Assembly: GCF_012926525.1 (NCBI RefSeq)
Contig: NZ_JABBNI010000017.1
Span: 1 to 64,000 of the forward strand
Direction: 5' to 3'
DNA from: Clostridium muellerianum
GTDB lineage: Bacteria; Bacillota; Clostridia; Clostridiales; Clostridiaceae
Length of the DNA stretch: 64,000 bases
The position numbers and the translations under genes are program-made. This document shows positions 16,716 through 23,974 of the stretch, in pieces. Positions within the stretch are counted from its first letter, which is position 1; every line of letters begins with the position of its first letter. Below the pieces are notes generated by a model. That model was not told where the DNA came from. It did no database searches and was given only the letters and a program-made list of their open reading frames with translations.

Positions 16716-17306
16716 GTGGCGAAAGAATTATGGGAGATGACATTAGAAGAATTATGGGGACTGTTTCCAATTATACTTAAGGAATATAATACTGCATATC
16801 CCAAATGGTATGAAATAGAGAAAGAAAAACTGGTAGAGAACTTTGATGATGGAACTATTGTAAGAATCAGCCATATAGGAAGTACAGCAGTTCCAGGAAT
16901 CATTTCAAAACCCACTGTAGATATTCTAATGGAGATATCATCTAGAAGTAATATAAGTCTAATAACGGATAAGCTAAAATCAATGAAATGGGGACTGATG
17001 AATTTTTCAAAAAAACCGATTTTCAGACAAACATACAGCAAAGGCTATACGAAATATGGTTTTGAAGAAAAAGTATATCACCTCCATGTACGTTATGCTG
17101 ATAATTGGAGTGAATTATATTTTAGAGATTATTTGATTGAACACCCAGAGGTTGCTAAAGAATATGTAGATTTAAAAATGCAGTTAAAGGAAAAATATGA
17201 ACATAATAGAGATGCATATACTGATGCAAAAGAAGAATTTATTAGTAAATATTCTGAAATAGCAAAAATACAGTACAAAGAACGATACAAGATAACTCCT
17301 GTTTAA
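16716..17306 (+). CDS. GrpB family (UPF0157) protein
   Basis: A 196-residue GrpB/UPF0157 protein, a branch of the nucleotidyltransferase superfamily. The diagnostic IGSTAVPGIISKPTVDILM, near residues 48-66, contains the GS motif and the Asp of the fold. HVRYADNWSELYFRDYL and VAKEYVDLKMQLKEKYEHNRDAY follow as in other members. Its biochemical activity is unknown; fusions to dephospho-CoA kinase occur elsewhere. The start is taken as GTG 16716, because TGGAGGA lies 9 bases upstream. Confidence 0.85.
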   Translation: MAKELWEMTLEELWGLFPIILKEYNTAYPKWYEIEKEKLVENFDDGTIVRISHIGSTAVPGIISKPTVDILMEISSRSNISLITDKLKSMKWGLMNFSKKPIFRQTYSKGYTKYGFEEKVYHLHVRYADNWSELYFRDYLIEHPEVAKEYVDLKMQLKEKYEHNRDAYTDAKEEFISKYSEIAKIQYKERYKITPV

Positions 17307-17352
17307 TTACTATTAGGTGAAGGTTTATGTTCTCAAAAAAAAGAGTCACAAC

Positions 17353-17419
17353 ATTCATATTATATGTAGCTGACCAATATTTAGGACAGCTACGTTTGTA
17401 ACTTAATGTGTCAATTTTT
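17353..17419 (+). repeat. Spacer repeat with conserved hairpin (family H, copy 2)
   Basis: TTCATATTATATGTAGC leads into GTAGCTG, a loop ending TTTAGG and CAGCTAC, then GTTTGTAACTTAATG and GTCAATTTTTG. Compared with 8404-8472, both stem arms have changed together. Confidence 0.55.
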
Positions 17420-17510
17420 GTGTCAAATAATTTTCAGTCAAAAGAAATTTAATACTTAATGAGGCTGGTTGCACAATTTTTTATAAAGAATAGATAAGAA
17501 TAAGCTGCAA
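17420..17510 (+). repeat. GNAT gene fragment joined to R3 and a partial R1
   Basis: TGTCAAATAATTTTCAGTCA, then AAAG, repeats the interior of the GNAT gene at about 8728-8752, out of any gene context. It then runs into AATACTTAATGAGGCTGG (R3) and AATAGATAAGAATAAGC, and finally CAATTTAGGTTG, the left part of an R1 repeat. The stretch is a scar of a mostly deleted GNAT module. Confidence 0.65.
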
Positions 17511-17536
17511 TTTAGGTTGTGAAGAGGAGATAAGAG

Positions 17537-17857
17537 ATGGCTTCTAGTCAAGAATATTTAGATTTTATTATTGGACAATTAGATACACTAGATAATATTT
17601 CTTCCAGAAAAATGATGGGGGAATATATTTTATATTTTCGAGAAAAGATTTTTGGAGGAATATATGATGACCGTTTTTTGGTTAAGATAACCAAAGCAAG
17701 TAGACAGTTGATGCTAAAGGCAACCGAGGAATTACCTTATGATGGTGCCAAACCAATGCTTTTGGTTGATGATGTTGATAACAAGGAGTTTCTATGTCAA
17801 CTGATTACAGAGATGTATGGAGAACTTCCTACCCCAAAAGTAAAAAAGAAAAAGTAA
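17537..17857 (+). CDS. TfoX/Sxy N-terminal domain protein
   Basis: A 106-residue stand-alone TfoX N-terminal domain: ISSRKMMGEYILYFREKIFGGIYDDRFLVKIT, then AKPMLLVDDVDNKEFLCQLI, ending in a lysine-rich tail. Full-length TfoX/Sxy regulates competence in gamma-proteobacteria, but single N-domain proteins are widespread in Firmicutes with no proven role. AAGAGGAGATAAGAG precedes the ATG. An R1 repeat starts 5 bases after the stop. Confidence 0.82.
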   Translation: MASSQEYLDFIIGQLDTLDNISSRKMMGEYILYFREKIFGGIYDDRFLVKITKASRQLMLKATEELPYDGAKPMLLVDDVDNKEFLCQLITEMYGELPTPKVKKKK

Positions 17858-17861
17858 TTTT

Positions 17862-17902
17862 CAAATTTCAATTTAAGATTTAATATTATAAATAGTAAAT
17901 TT
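17862..17902 (+). repeat. Spacer repeat family R1, copy 6
   Basis: CAAATTTCAATTTAAGATTT, then AATATTATAAATAGTAAATT, then T. It is followed by a GAAAGGATG site and a truncated open frame. Confidence 0.65.
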
Positions 17903-17920
17903 GAAAGGATGAATGAAGTG

Positions 17921-18037
17921 ATGGCAGTTTTCGATAGGTATGATAATTATTATGATAGAGCAATGGAGGCTTATTGTTCTAATAAGAAAATAGATCCTAA
18001 AGATATTAATGATGAGCAGAACAAGATAAAAGCATAA
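17921..18037 (+). pseudogene. Truncated module start, possibly a methyltransferase N-terminus
   Basis: A 38-codon frame behind an R1 repeat and a GAAAGGATG site. Its first 17 residues, MAVFDRYDNYYDRAMEA, resemble the opening of small clostridial SAM methyltransferases. From about 17971 the DNA is better explained as the minus-strand CPBP gene fragment. It therefore looks like a fusion scar in which the body of a module was replaced. The resemblance is weak because the fragment is so short. Confidence 0.35.
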
Positions 18038-18279
18038 AAAAGCGGATTAACTTTCCATATGATTAGTTTCTTTAACAGTTTTTTTATGCCATTAAATCCA
18101 TTATAATAACCAGTAAGAATTATAGACATAATACTTGGCATAAATGAGCCTACTATTCGAAAAGGTCCATTTAACCTGGTTGAAGTAAATGCAATGCTCC
18201 AAAATATCCAAGTAGATAGAAAAGTCATAATTAAGTAAACTATTAGTTCATGTCTTTTTAAATTTTTTATTATAATCAC
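17971..18279 (-). pseudogene. CPBP (CAAX-like) intramembrane protease, N-terminal fragment
   Basis: A 102-residue frame from GTG 18279 with three hydrophobic helices: LIVYLIMTFLSTWIFWSIAF, GSFMPSIMSIILTGYYNG and PLFYAFILFCSSLISLGSIF. The order and the link FNGIKKLLKKLIIWKVNP are typical of the start of CPBP family glutamic intramembrane proteases. The catalytic EExxxR and FxxxH motifs, normally further on, are absent because the frame ends at the junction with the array. It is opposite in direction to every other gene of the array. Confidence 0.55.
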
Positions 18280-18672
18280 TTCATATAAGTATATTTGAAA
18301 GATAAAAGGTCATACGCATATAACTTATCCCACAACACTAAATAAGTGTATATTTATATATTATACCACCACTTAAATACCAATATATTGATAAAATATA
18401 TTATATCATCAATAAACCATTGATTTAAGGCAAAATAAGAGAGTGCAAAAATCAATGGAATTTTGTGCTGAAAAATTATTGTATTAAGGTGACAATGTGT
18501 CATTTTGATATTTACAAATAAGAATGATAGTATAATATTTTTATTGATTAAGTTGTAACTGTGATTAAATATGTCGTAGTATTTTAGAATATAATCACAA
18601 ATTATTTTTTATTTATAATAAATCCACTGATAAGAGAAACTATTGATATAACATTCTTTGGAGGTGGCTTTT
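18280..18672. other. Intergenic region with R4 promoter repeat (copy 3)
   Basis: No gene was found. At about 18525-18562 TAGTATAATATTTTTATT, then GATTAAGTTGTAACTGTGA, matches the R4 copies at 7.85 and 16.63 kb and probably provides the promoter of the DUF3888 gene. The left part is AT-rich and includes partly complementary segments such as TATTGATAAAATATA. Confidence 0.45.
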
Positions 18673-19137
18673 TTGAAGAAAATTGTGTTTGGAATAAGTT
18701 TTTTCACAGTAATTACATCTTTTACATTTCCATGCTATGCCTATGAAGCAACTATAAAACAACCAAATAAAATTGAATCAGCACAACCAACAGAAAATTC
18801 AACGGAAATTATATATAGAGATGTAATTACTTCACTGCTTGTGCCCTATATACAAAAAGAAATAAATAATTATTACAAAGAATATTTAACAGAATCTCCT
18901 CAACTCTCTGCATATAGTATTGATATAGTAAGTGCTAAGAGAAAATTTAAAACTGGATATTTAATCGAATTGGAAGTTATAGCACATCCATACGTTGGAC
19001 CACATAATACTGTTGGAGATGACAGAATGATAATTGAAACGGGAGGACTTGGTTCGGTTGAAATTAAGAAATTTGAGCATATTAAAAGTTATCAATTACC
19101 TTGGAATTGGCAGCACATAGTAAAGAAACCATACTAA
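18673..19137 (+). CDS. DUF3888 secreted protein
   Basis: A 154-residue protein from TTG 18673, chosen because GGAGGTGG lies 7 bases upstream. A signal peptide is visible (KKIVFGISFFTVITSFTFPC, then YAYEA). The mature part reads RDVITSLLVPYIQKEINNYY and IELEVIAHPYVGPHNTVGDD, the features of DUF3888, a small exported Firmicute family of unknown function. It is the last clearly intact gene of the co-oriented array, and a family-H hairpin follows 18 bases after its stop. Confidence 0.78.
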   Translation: MKKIVFGISFFTVITSFTFPCYAYEATIKQPNKIESAQPTENSTEIIYRDVITSLLVPYIQKEINNYYKEYLTESPQLSAYSIDIVSAKRKFKTGYLIELEVIAHPYVGPHNTVGDDRMIIETGGLGSVEIKKFEHIKSYQLPWNWQHIVKKPY

Positions 19138-19155
19138 GTACATTTAATGAGTAAT

Positions 19156-19215
19156 GTTCATGTTATCCGTAGTTATTGCATATCTATAATAATTACGGAT
19201 TGGTTTACAACTGCG
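19156..19215 (+). repeat. Spacer repeat with conserved hairpin (family H, copy 3)
   Basis: GTTCATGTTATCCGTAG leads into a 13-bp stem (ATCCGTAGTTATT with AATAATTACGGAT) and then TTTACAACTGC. It has the same layout as copies 1 and 2 with a longer stem, and marks the right edge of the array. Confidence 0.5.
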
Positions 19216-19226
19216 TTATGCGATTA

Positions 19227-19790
19227 TCAACTACCAATTGTTCTTCCAGCAATATATAAAATTAAATTTGCTTCTTCTTCTGGTGACTTCAAGCAATCTG
19301 AGAGAATCCATTCTTTAAGAAGTCTTACTGTTCCATACTGAACATACGAAGCAATGGCCTTCTTTACCTCCAAATCCAGGTTTTTTGGTAAGTGTTTAAT
19401 GACCATATGATCAAACTGCGGTAGTGAGATTGTGATGTGGGTGATTAGGTCATAATTATCTAAATCTAATATAAGTTTTGCAAATTCAAGATTGTCTTTC
19501 ATATATTGTAGAACCCGAGTTAGACATTCGTGGATATTTTTGCCTGCTGCAATATCATTTATAACAGTAAATGAAGTGCTTTGTATGTACATCTCAGCAA
19601 TTTCATTTAATACATCATATTGACTTCCATAGTGATTATAGAATGTAGTACGATTAATTCCTGCAATTTGGCATAATTCCCGTATGGATATTTTATTAAT
19701 ATTACGTGTCTTTAACATTTTTAATAAAGCCTCATGAATCAAGCGTTTTGTTAACATAACTCTCTGGTTTACATTATTTTTTTCTGACAT
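19227..19790 (-). CDS. TetR/AcrR family transcriptional regulator
   Basis: A 187-residue regulator. The N-terminal helix-turn-helix is clear: ISIRELCQIAGINRTTFYNHYGS, near residues 35-57. The C-terminal part resembles the TetR_C-type ligand domain of clostridial members. GGAGGAG directly precedes the ATG. It is transcribed away from the isomerase-like gene at 19904, with a perfect inverted repeat between them, so autoregulation and control of that gene are likely. Confidence 0.85.
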   Translation of the reverse strand: MSEKNNVNQRVMLTKRLIHEALLKMLKTRNINKISIRELCQIAGINRTTFYNHYGSQYDVLNEIAEMYIQSTSFTVINDIAAGKNIHECLTRVLQYMKDNLEFAKLILDLDNYDLITHITISLPQFDHMVIKHLPKNLDLEVKKAIASYVQYGTVRLLKEWILSDCLKSPEEEANLILYIAGRTIGS

Positions 19791-19819
19791 AGCTCCTCCA
19801 TTGAATTCAACATTTTTAA

Positions 19820-19851
19820 AACATCTGTCGGTTGCAAAATAAACAGATGTT
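19820..19851. promoter_or_regulatory. Inverted repeat, likely TetR operator
   Basis: AACATCTGT and ACAGATGTT are exact inverted 9-mers 14 bases apart, placed in the divergent promoter region between the TetR gene and the isomerase-like gene. Confidence 0.6.
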
Positions 19852-19903
19852 GATATTATTATAACGTAGTAATGAAATAAGTCAATGAAAAGGAGATGTG
19901 AAA

Positions 19904-20953
19904 ATGAAAAAAAATATGAAAAAAGTATTAACAGTAATCATTGTGTGCATTATGCTTGTGATAATAATTATTGCTGGTTATGAAATCAAAGAAAATGTCC
20001 GAATTAATAAAATTGTGGCCTCACACCAAACAGGGCAAAACGCAAAACAAAATGATGTTGTAAGAAGCAATGATAAGAATAATTCTAAACATATTACCAC
20101 TGCAGTTCAACAGATTATGATAGGAACAATGTGTAATAATTATGATAATGCTTTACACACATTACTTGATATCAAAAACGCAGGATATGAATCTATCGAA
20201 TTAAATGATTTTATGATTCACAAGTCTCCTATGATTGTAAAACTAATGACAAAGTTCTCAGGAATGCCTATTGGCAATGGTGGTAAGCTTGATTGGACAA
20301 AGCTGATTAAAGAAAGTGGACTAAAGGTCATAAGTTTACACAGTGATCTAGGGAGCATTGAGAATGATCCGAAAGCAGTAGCTGATGAAGCGAAAAAATT
20401 TGGGACAAACACTGTAGTTATTACTGGTATGTACAAATTTGATTATAGTAGTTTAGATGATGTGAAAAAGCTTGCCAAACGTTTGGATCAGGCTGGAAAA
20501 GCTCTTTCTAAAGAAGGAATACATCTTTTGTACCATAATCATAATTGTGAACTGCAAAAGGTAACCTCTAAAAAAACAGCTTATGACATTTTTATTGAAG
20601 AAACAGATCCTGAATATGTAAATTTCGAGTTTGATAGTTACTGGATGACCGATGGTGGTGCTAATGTTCCAGTTTTGATGGAAAAACTGGGTAGCCGAAT
20701 GAAATTATGGCATATCAATGACCGCGGTTGTACCAAATCAGGTCCTTATATGACACCAATACTGGAAGAAAATGCTACTGAATTAGGACATGGAAATATG
20801 GATCTTAATACACTCTCAGCAATTGCTATAAAAAACGGAGTAGAAGGTGTTATATTAGAAACTCATAAAAATTGGGTAGATAACGATCCAATTAAAAGTC
20901 TACAGGTTAGTGCAAAATATATGCAGGAGAAGTTTGGTGACAAAGAAAATTAA
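19904..20953 (+). CDS. Membrane-anchored sugar phosphate isomerase/epimerase-like protein
   Basis: A 349-residue protein from ATG 19904 (AAGGAG 9 bases before; a closer GTG is too near the site). Residues 6-24 (KVLTVIIVCIMLVIIIIAG) form a membrane anchor or signal. After a polar linker comes a xylose-isomerase-like TIM barrel (AP endonuclease 2 superfamily): YHNHNCE, NFEFDSYW, KLWHINDRG, ELGHGNMD and VILETHKNW give the metal-binding His, Glu and Asp ligands. Cytoplasmic relatives act on inositols or keto-sugars. An extracellular, anchored form is unusual, so the substrate is open. It is divergent from the TetR gene, and a terminator-like hairpin follows at 20959. Confidence 0.8.
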   Translation: MKKNMKKVLTVIIVCIMLVIIIIAGYEIKENVRINKIVASHQTGQNAKQNDVVRSNDKNNSKHITTAVQQIMIGTMCNNYDNALHTLLDIKNAGYESIELNDFMIHKSPMIVKLMTKFSGMPIGNGGKLDWTKLIKESGLKVISLHSDLGSIENDPKAVADEAKKFGTNTVVITGMYKFDYSSLDDVKKLAKRLDQAGKALSKEGIHLLYHNHNCELQKVTSKKTAYDIFIEETDPEYVNFEFDSYWMTDGGANVPVLMEKLGSRMKLWHINDRGCTKSGPYMTPILEENATELGHGNMDLNTLSAIAIKNGVEGVILETHKNWVDNDPIKSLQVSAKYMQEKFGDKEN

Positions 20954-20958
20954 AATAA

Positions 20959-20990
20959 AAACTGCTGGCAAAAATGTTTGTCAGCAGTTT
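20959..20990 (+). terminator. Hairpin after the isomerase-like gene
   Basis: AAACTGCTGGCAAA pairs with TTTGTCAGCAGTTT (one G-U pair) around AATG. The right arm ends in TTT but the following tract is mixed (GAAGAGTTTTCT). Confidence 0.6.
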
Positions 20991-21063
20991 GAAGAGTTTT
21001 CTGTTATAATGTATTTGCATTATTAAAAAATTTTATCAGATCATATTCTGTACCTAAATTATA

Positions 21064-21693
21064 TTATCCCAGACTACCAGGAGTTATACTATTTAAAATT
21101 TCAGTAAGCCATTTTTCATACCATTCCATAAATGTAAGTCCGGTAAAAAAAGGTCTTAATTCAGGTTCTACATTCCAGTCCATGTAAACAATCTGTCCTC
21201 GTCCAATTCCATTAATGATGCATAAGTTGCTATATGTACACCCTTTAGAACCAATCAATTTAACTCCACGAAGAACAGTGTCATATACATCATTGTCTTT
21301 CGATAACTCTTCCAGCATTTTTGGATCTAGCATTTTGGAATCAACTTCTTCGTCACCCATTGCATAATCCCACATAGCGTCGGTTAGGTCTACATCAATA
21401 AAAGCTTTTTTAGACATACAATATTTTTCATTGTCCATTATATCTTCTAATGGAAAAATTCCGTAATCTGGACCTGCTCCGCCATCACCAATCTTTGTTA
21501 AGAAGAAACGATATTCTTCTGGTAGTACAATTTGGTGCTCTTTTTCGAAGTTTTTTACTTCCTCTTCGGAAATAATAGGATTTAATTTATATTGATGTTT
21601 ACGTGAACCAAATGTCTTTCTTTCAACATCATACTCTGATGCCTTATTTAGTAAATCCTTAATATAATCTGCATATTTATCCTCTAAAAGCAT
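21064..21693 (-). CDS. SMI1/KNR4 family protein
   Basis: A 209-residue protein taken from ATG 21693 (GAGG about 11 bases upstream; the longer frame to 21771 is less likely). The SMI1/KNR4 core is ISEEEVKNFEKEHQIVLPEE, then YRFFLTKIGDGGAGPDYGIF, followed by the typical acidic and aromatic tail. In bacteria this superfamily is enriched in immunity proteins against polymorphic toxins, but many copies are orphans. No toxin gene is adjacent; a transposase relic lies directly upstream. Confidence 0.78.
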   Translation of the reverse strand: MLLEDKYADYIKDLLNKASEYDVERKTFGSRKHQYKLNPIISEEEVKNFEKEHQIVLPEEYRFFLTKIGDGGAGPDYGIFPLEDIMDNEKYCMSKKAFIDVDLTDAMWDYAMGDEEVDSKMLDPKMLEELSKDNDVYDTVLRGVKLIGSKGCTYSNLCIINGIGRGQIVYMDWNVEPELRPFFTGLTFMEWYEKWLTEILNSITPGSLG

Positions 21694-21785
21694 GTATATA
21701 AATTCCTCTTTTCTAATAAGATTTATATCTATCATAGCATATTTTGAAACTTGTTTAAGTAAACTAATCATAACTTCAAGTGACT

Positions 21786-22155
21786 TTAAAACAGCCTTTT
21801 TTGGAGTTTAGGTCCATTGGTTCTTTTGTCAATTGTTTGATTTTCTGAGCAAAGTCTGTTTTTCTCCTTTTCGGAAAAAAGCAAAGTAAAAGCAAGAGGT
21901 AAAAAAGTATTGTCGTCTGACCAACCAAGGGTAAGAAGGCGAAAGCTTTTGACATATTTATGGTCAACATGGTTACGAACTCTTGCAAGAAGTTCAACAG
22001 ATTTACTTCTGCACCTACTGTATAAAGAATCATCAACTACAAGTATATTAACTCTATATTCTGAAGTAAGTGGTACAATAACATTTTTTATGATTATGGA
22101 AGAATAAAGATAATAAAAGAATGTCTTTAGCCGCTTTAAAGATATTGAATTTGAT
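21786..22155 (-). pseudogene. IS4-type transposase relic
   Basis: On the minus strand one frame reads VPLTSEYRVNILVVDDSLYS, then RCRSKSVELLARV, HKYVKSFRLLTLGWSDDNTF, LPLAF and TIDKRTNGPK. This is the first catalytic Asp region and following segment of IS4-family DDE transposases. The frame ends at 21786 and the protein lacks both the N-terminus and the later D and E regions. No intact inverted ends were seen. The two open frames called by length here (one on each strand) are shadows of this relic. Confidence 0.7.
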
Positions 22156-22159
22156 TATT

Positions 22160-22344
22160 TAGCTCTACGTATTATAATTCACATCCTTATAGGGCTAGAG
22201 CAAACTACCCGTTTTACGGGTGGTTCTGATTTTGATTTTTGCATAAAACTGCTCAATTTCAGAAACAAATTATAGAACGAAACTGCCACCGCTTATGCGG
22301 TTTAGTTCATTATCAAAAATACGAACTGACTGCAGAGAAGAAAC
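22160..22344. other. Hairpin-rich segment, possible IS or PATE-type end
   Basis: It holds a 7-bp GC hairpin (CTACCCGTTTTACGGGTGG), an inverted pair GCTCTA...TAGAGC around 22161-22201, and ACCGC TTAT GCGGT near 22288. The density of small GC hairpins stands out from its surroundings and borders the transposase relic. Ends of IS200/IS605-like elements look like this, but I cannot name the element. It also contains the likely 3' end of the EamA gene transcript. Confidence 0.35.
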
Positions 22345-22776
22345 TTACTTTTTACTAATAAAAAATAATCCAACAATACATAATAGTATACCTAAAATTT
22401 GATTTATTGATATATGTTCTTTATATAATAAGATGCCAACAAATATTAATAAAATCGCAAGACAGATATTTGTTACCAATGAACAAGTACTAACAGTCCA
22501 ACCTGATCTATATGCTTGAATATAGCCATATTCTGATCCAATTATTAAGAATCCGAATATAAAGCTTGCCCAATTTATATTTTTAAATTGTGAAAAAATG
22601 CCTTTTGATAAATTGTTATTCAAACATACTAAAAGAAATGTAAATATAGCAGCTATAGTATATGTTACACTTAATGATGCAAAAGCGTTTGTTTTTTCTG
22701 GAATTGATTTAGCACAAATATTGTAGAAAACATTAGAAAACGTAATAAGTATAATTGGAAAAATAAAATTTAACAT
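22345..22776 (-). CDS. Short EamA/DMT family transporter
   Basis: A 143-residue membrane protein from ATG 22776 (AAGTGAG upstream). It has about five hydrophobic segments, ending ICLAILLIFVGILLYKEHIS, then INQILGILLCIVGLFFI. KEHISINQILGILLCIVG is the closing signature of the drug/metabolite transporter superfamily. At half the size of standard EamA proteins it probably dimerises. The substrate is unknown. It is divergent from an AraC-type regulator, which may control it. Confidence 0.75.
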   Translation of the reverse strand: MLNFIFPIILITFSNVFYNICAKSIPEKTNAFASLSVTYTIAAIFTFLLVCLNNNLSKGIFSQFKNINWASFIFGFLIIGSEYGYIQAYRSGWTVSTCSLVTNICLAILLIFVGILLYKEHISINQILGILLCIVGLFFISKK

Positions 22777-22931
22777 CTTGTATTCACTCACTTTCTTTAC
22801 AATCATTTTGAACAAGTTATAAGTATATTGCAAGCATATTGATTTATATAAATAAATATGTAATAATTTTATTACTATTTTAAATATATAACAATTAATA
22901 TATTGCCAAAAAATAAAACTATATTAGCGAG

Positions 22932-23855
22932 ATGATAAAAATGAAGATGTCAAAAATAGAAGTAGATGACAACTTACAGGATACAACAAGATATGGTTCT
23001 TACGATTTTCCAATAGCAATTTATACAGATAAATTTAATCTTTTTGAAGGTGGCTACATCAAGTGGCATTGGCATAAAGAATTACAATTTTCCTATTGTC
23101 TTTATGATAAGGTAACTTTTTACGTTGAAAATCAAAAAATTACCTTAGAAGCTGGGGAAGGAATTATGGTAAATTCAAATGTAATTCATCAACTTAAGCC
23201 ATGTAATAATAATGGTAATAATGATTGTATGGTGTTGTCTATTGATCTAGACCCAACCTTTATTGGGGGCAATAAGAATTCACTTATTGAAAAGAAATAT
23301 TTAAATCCTATCCTTGAAAGTAATAATCTAAAATTTATCTGTTTAAAGCCTGATGTTTATTGGCAGAAAAATATATTAAAATATATAAAAAAAGTATCTT
23401 ACTTGTGGAATGAAAAACCCTATGGATATGAACTGGAAATAAGAAATCATCTAGGCGTTCTCTGGTTAAATATAATTAGAGAAGTGAAAGAAGAGTTTAA
23501 AGATTCAATATTAATAGTTTCCCATGATGAAGAACGTGTAAAGTTGGCATTGCAGTATATACACGAACATTATTCAGAGAATATTTCATTAGATGATATT
23601 GCAATGACAGCAAATATAAGTAAAAGTGAATGCTGTCGTAGTTTTAAGAGGATTTTGAGAGTAACACCTTTTGAATATTTAATGGAATATAGAGCTTTAA
23701 AGGCATCAGAACTGCTTTTAAAAAGTAAAAAATCTATTTCTATCATTGCTTTTGATGTGGGCTTTAATGGAATAAGTTATTTTGGTAAAGTATTTAAAAA
23801 GTATATGAATTGTACGCCTTCTGAATATAGAAATAAATATAGTAATTATAGATAA
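22932..23855 (+). CDS. AraC family transcriptional regulator with cupin sensor
   Basis: A 307-residue regulator. The N-terminal cupin reads WHWHKELQFSYCLYDKVTFY and LEAGEGIMVNSNVIHQLKP, with metal/ligand histidines. The C-terminal double helix-turn-helix (from about 205) has NISLDDIAMTANISKSECCR, then SFKRILRVTPFEYLMEYRAL, and a second motif SIIAFDVGFNGISYFGKVFK, then KYMNCTPSEYR. ATG 22932 or 22941 are both possible; a GCGAG site favours the region. It probably responds to a small ligand and controls the divergent EamA gene. Confidence 0.85.
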   Translation: MIKMKMSKIEVDDNLQDTTRYGSYDFPIAIYTDKFNLFEGGYIKWHWHKELQFSYCLYDKVTFYVENQKITLEAGEGIMVNSNVIHQLKPCNNNGNNDCMVLSIDLDPTFIGGNKNSLIEKKYLNPILESNNLKFICLKPDVYWQKNILKYIKKVSYLWNEKPYGYELEIRNHLGVLWLNIIREVKEEFKDSILIVSHDEERVKLALQYIHEHYSENISLDDIAMTANISKSECCRSFKRILRVTPFEYLMEYRALKASELLLKSKKSISIIAFDVGFNGISYFGKVFKKYMNCTPSEYRNKYSNYR

Positions 23856-23974
23856 TCGCCATAAAGAGCGCCATTTTCACTTCCATAACCACATGTAACA
23901 CGGTATGAAGGCTTGAAGGAAATAGAGTTACACAAAGATAGTGGATAACTTTAGATTAAAATTATGAACATAAT

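Noticed and set aside
15317-17902. R1 repeats as a CRISPR array
   Set aside because: Copies are separated by whole genes at irregular distances and are not identical. There are no cas genes.
7839-19215. A true integron cassette array with attC sites
   Set aside because: I saw no integrase gene and no conserved RYYYAAC/GTTRRRY core pairs at the spacer ends. The array is therefore described only as cassette-like.
19147-19341. Plus-strand 64-residue frame before the TetR stop
   Set aside because: It covers the H repeat and the antisense of TetR, with no ribosome site.
21910-22107. Plus-strand 65-residue protein rich in Arg and Ser
   Set aside because: It is the antisense shadow of the IS4-type transposase relic, which reads well on the minus strand.
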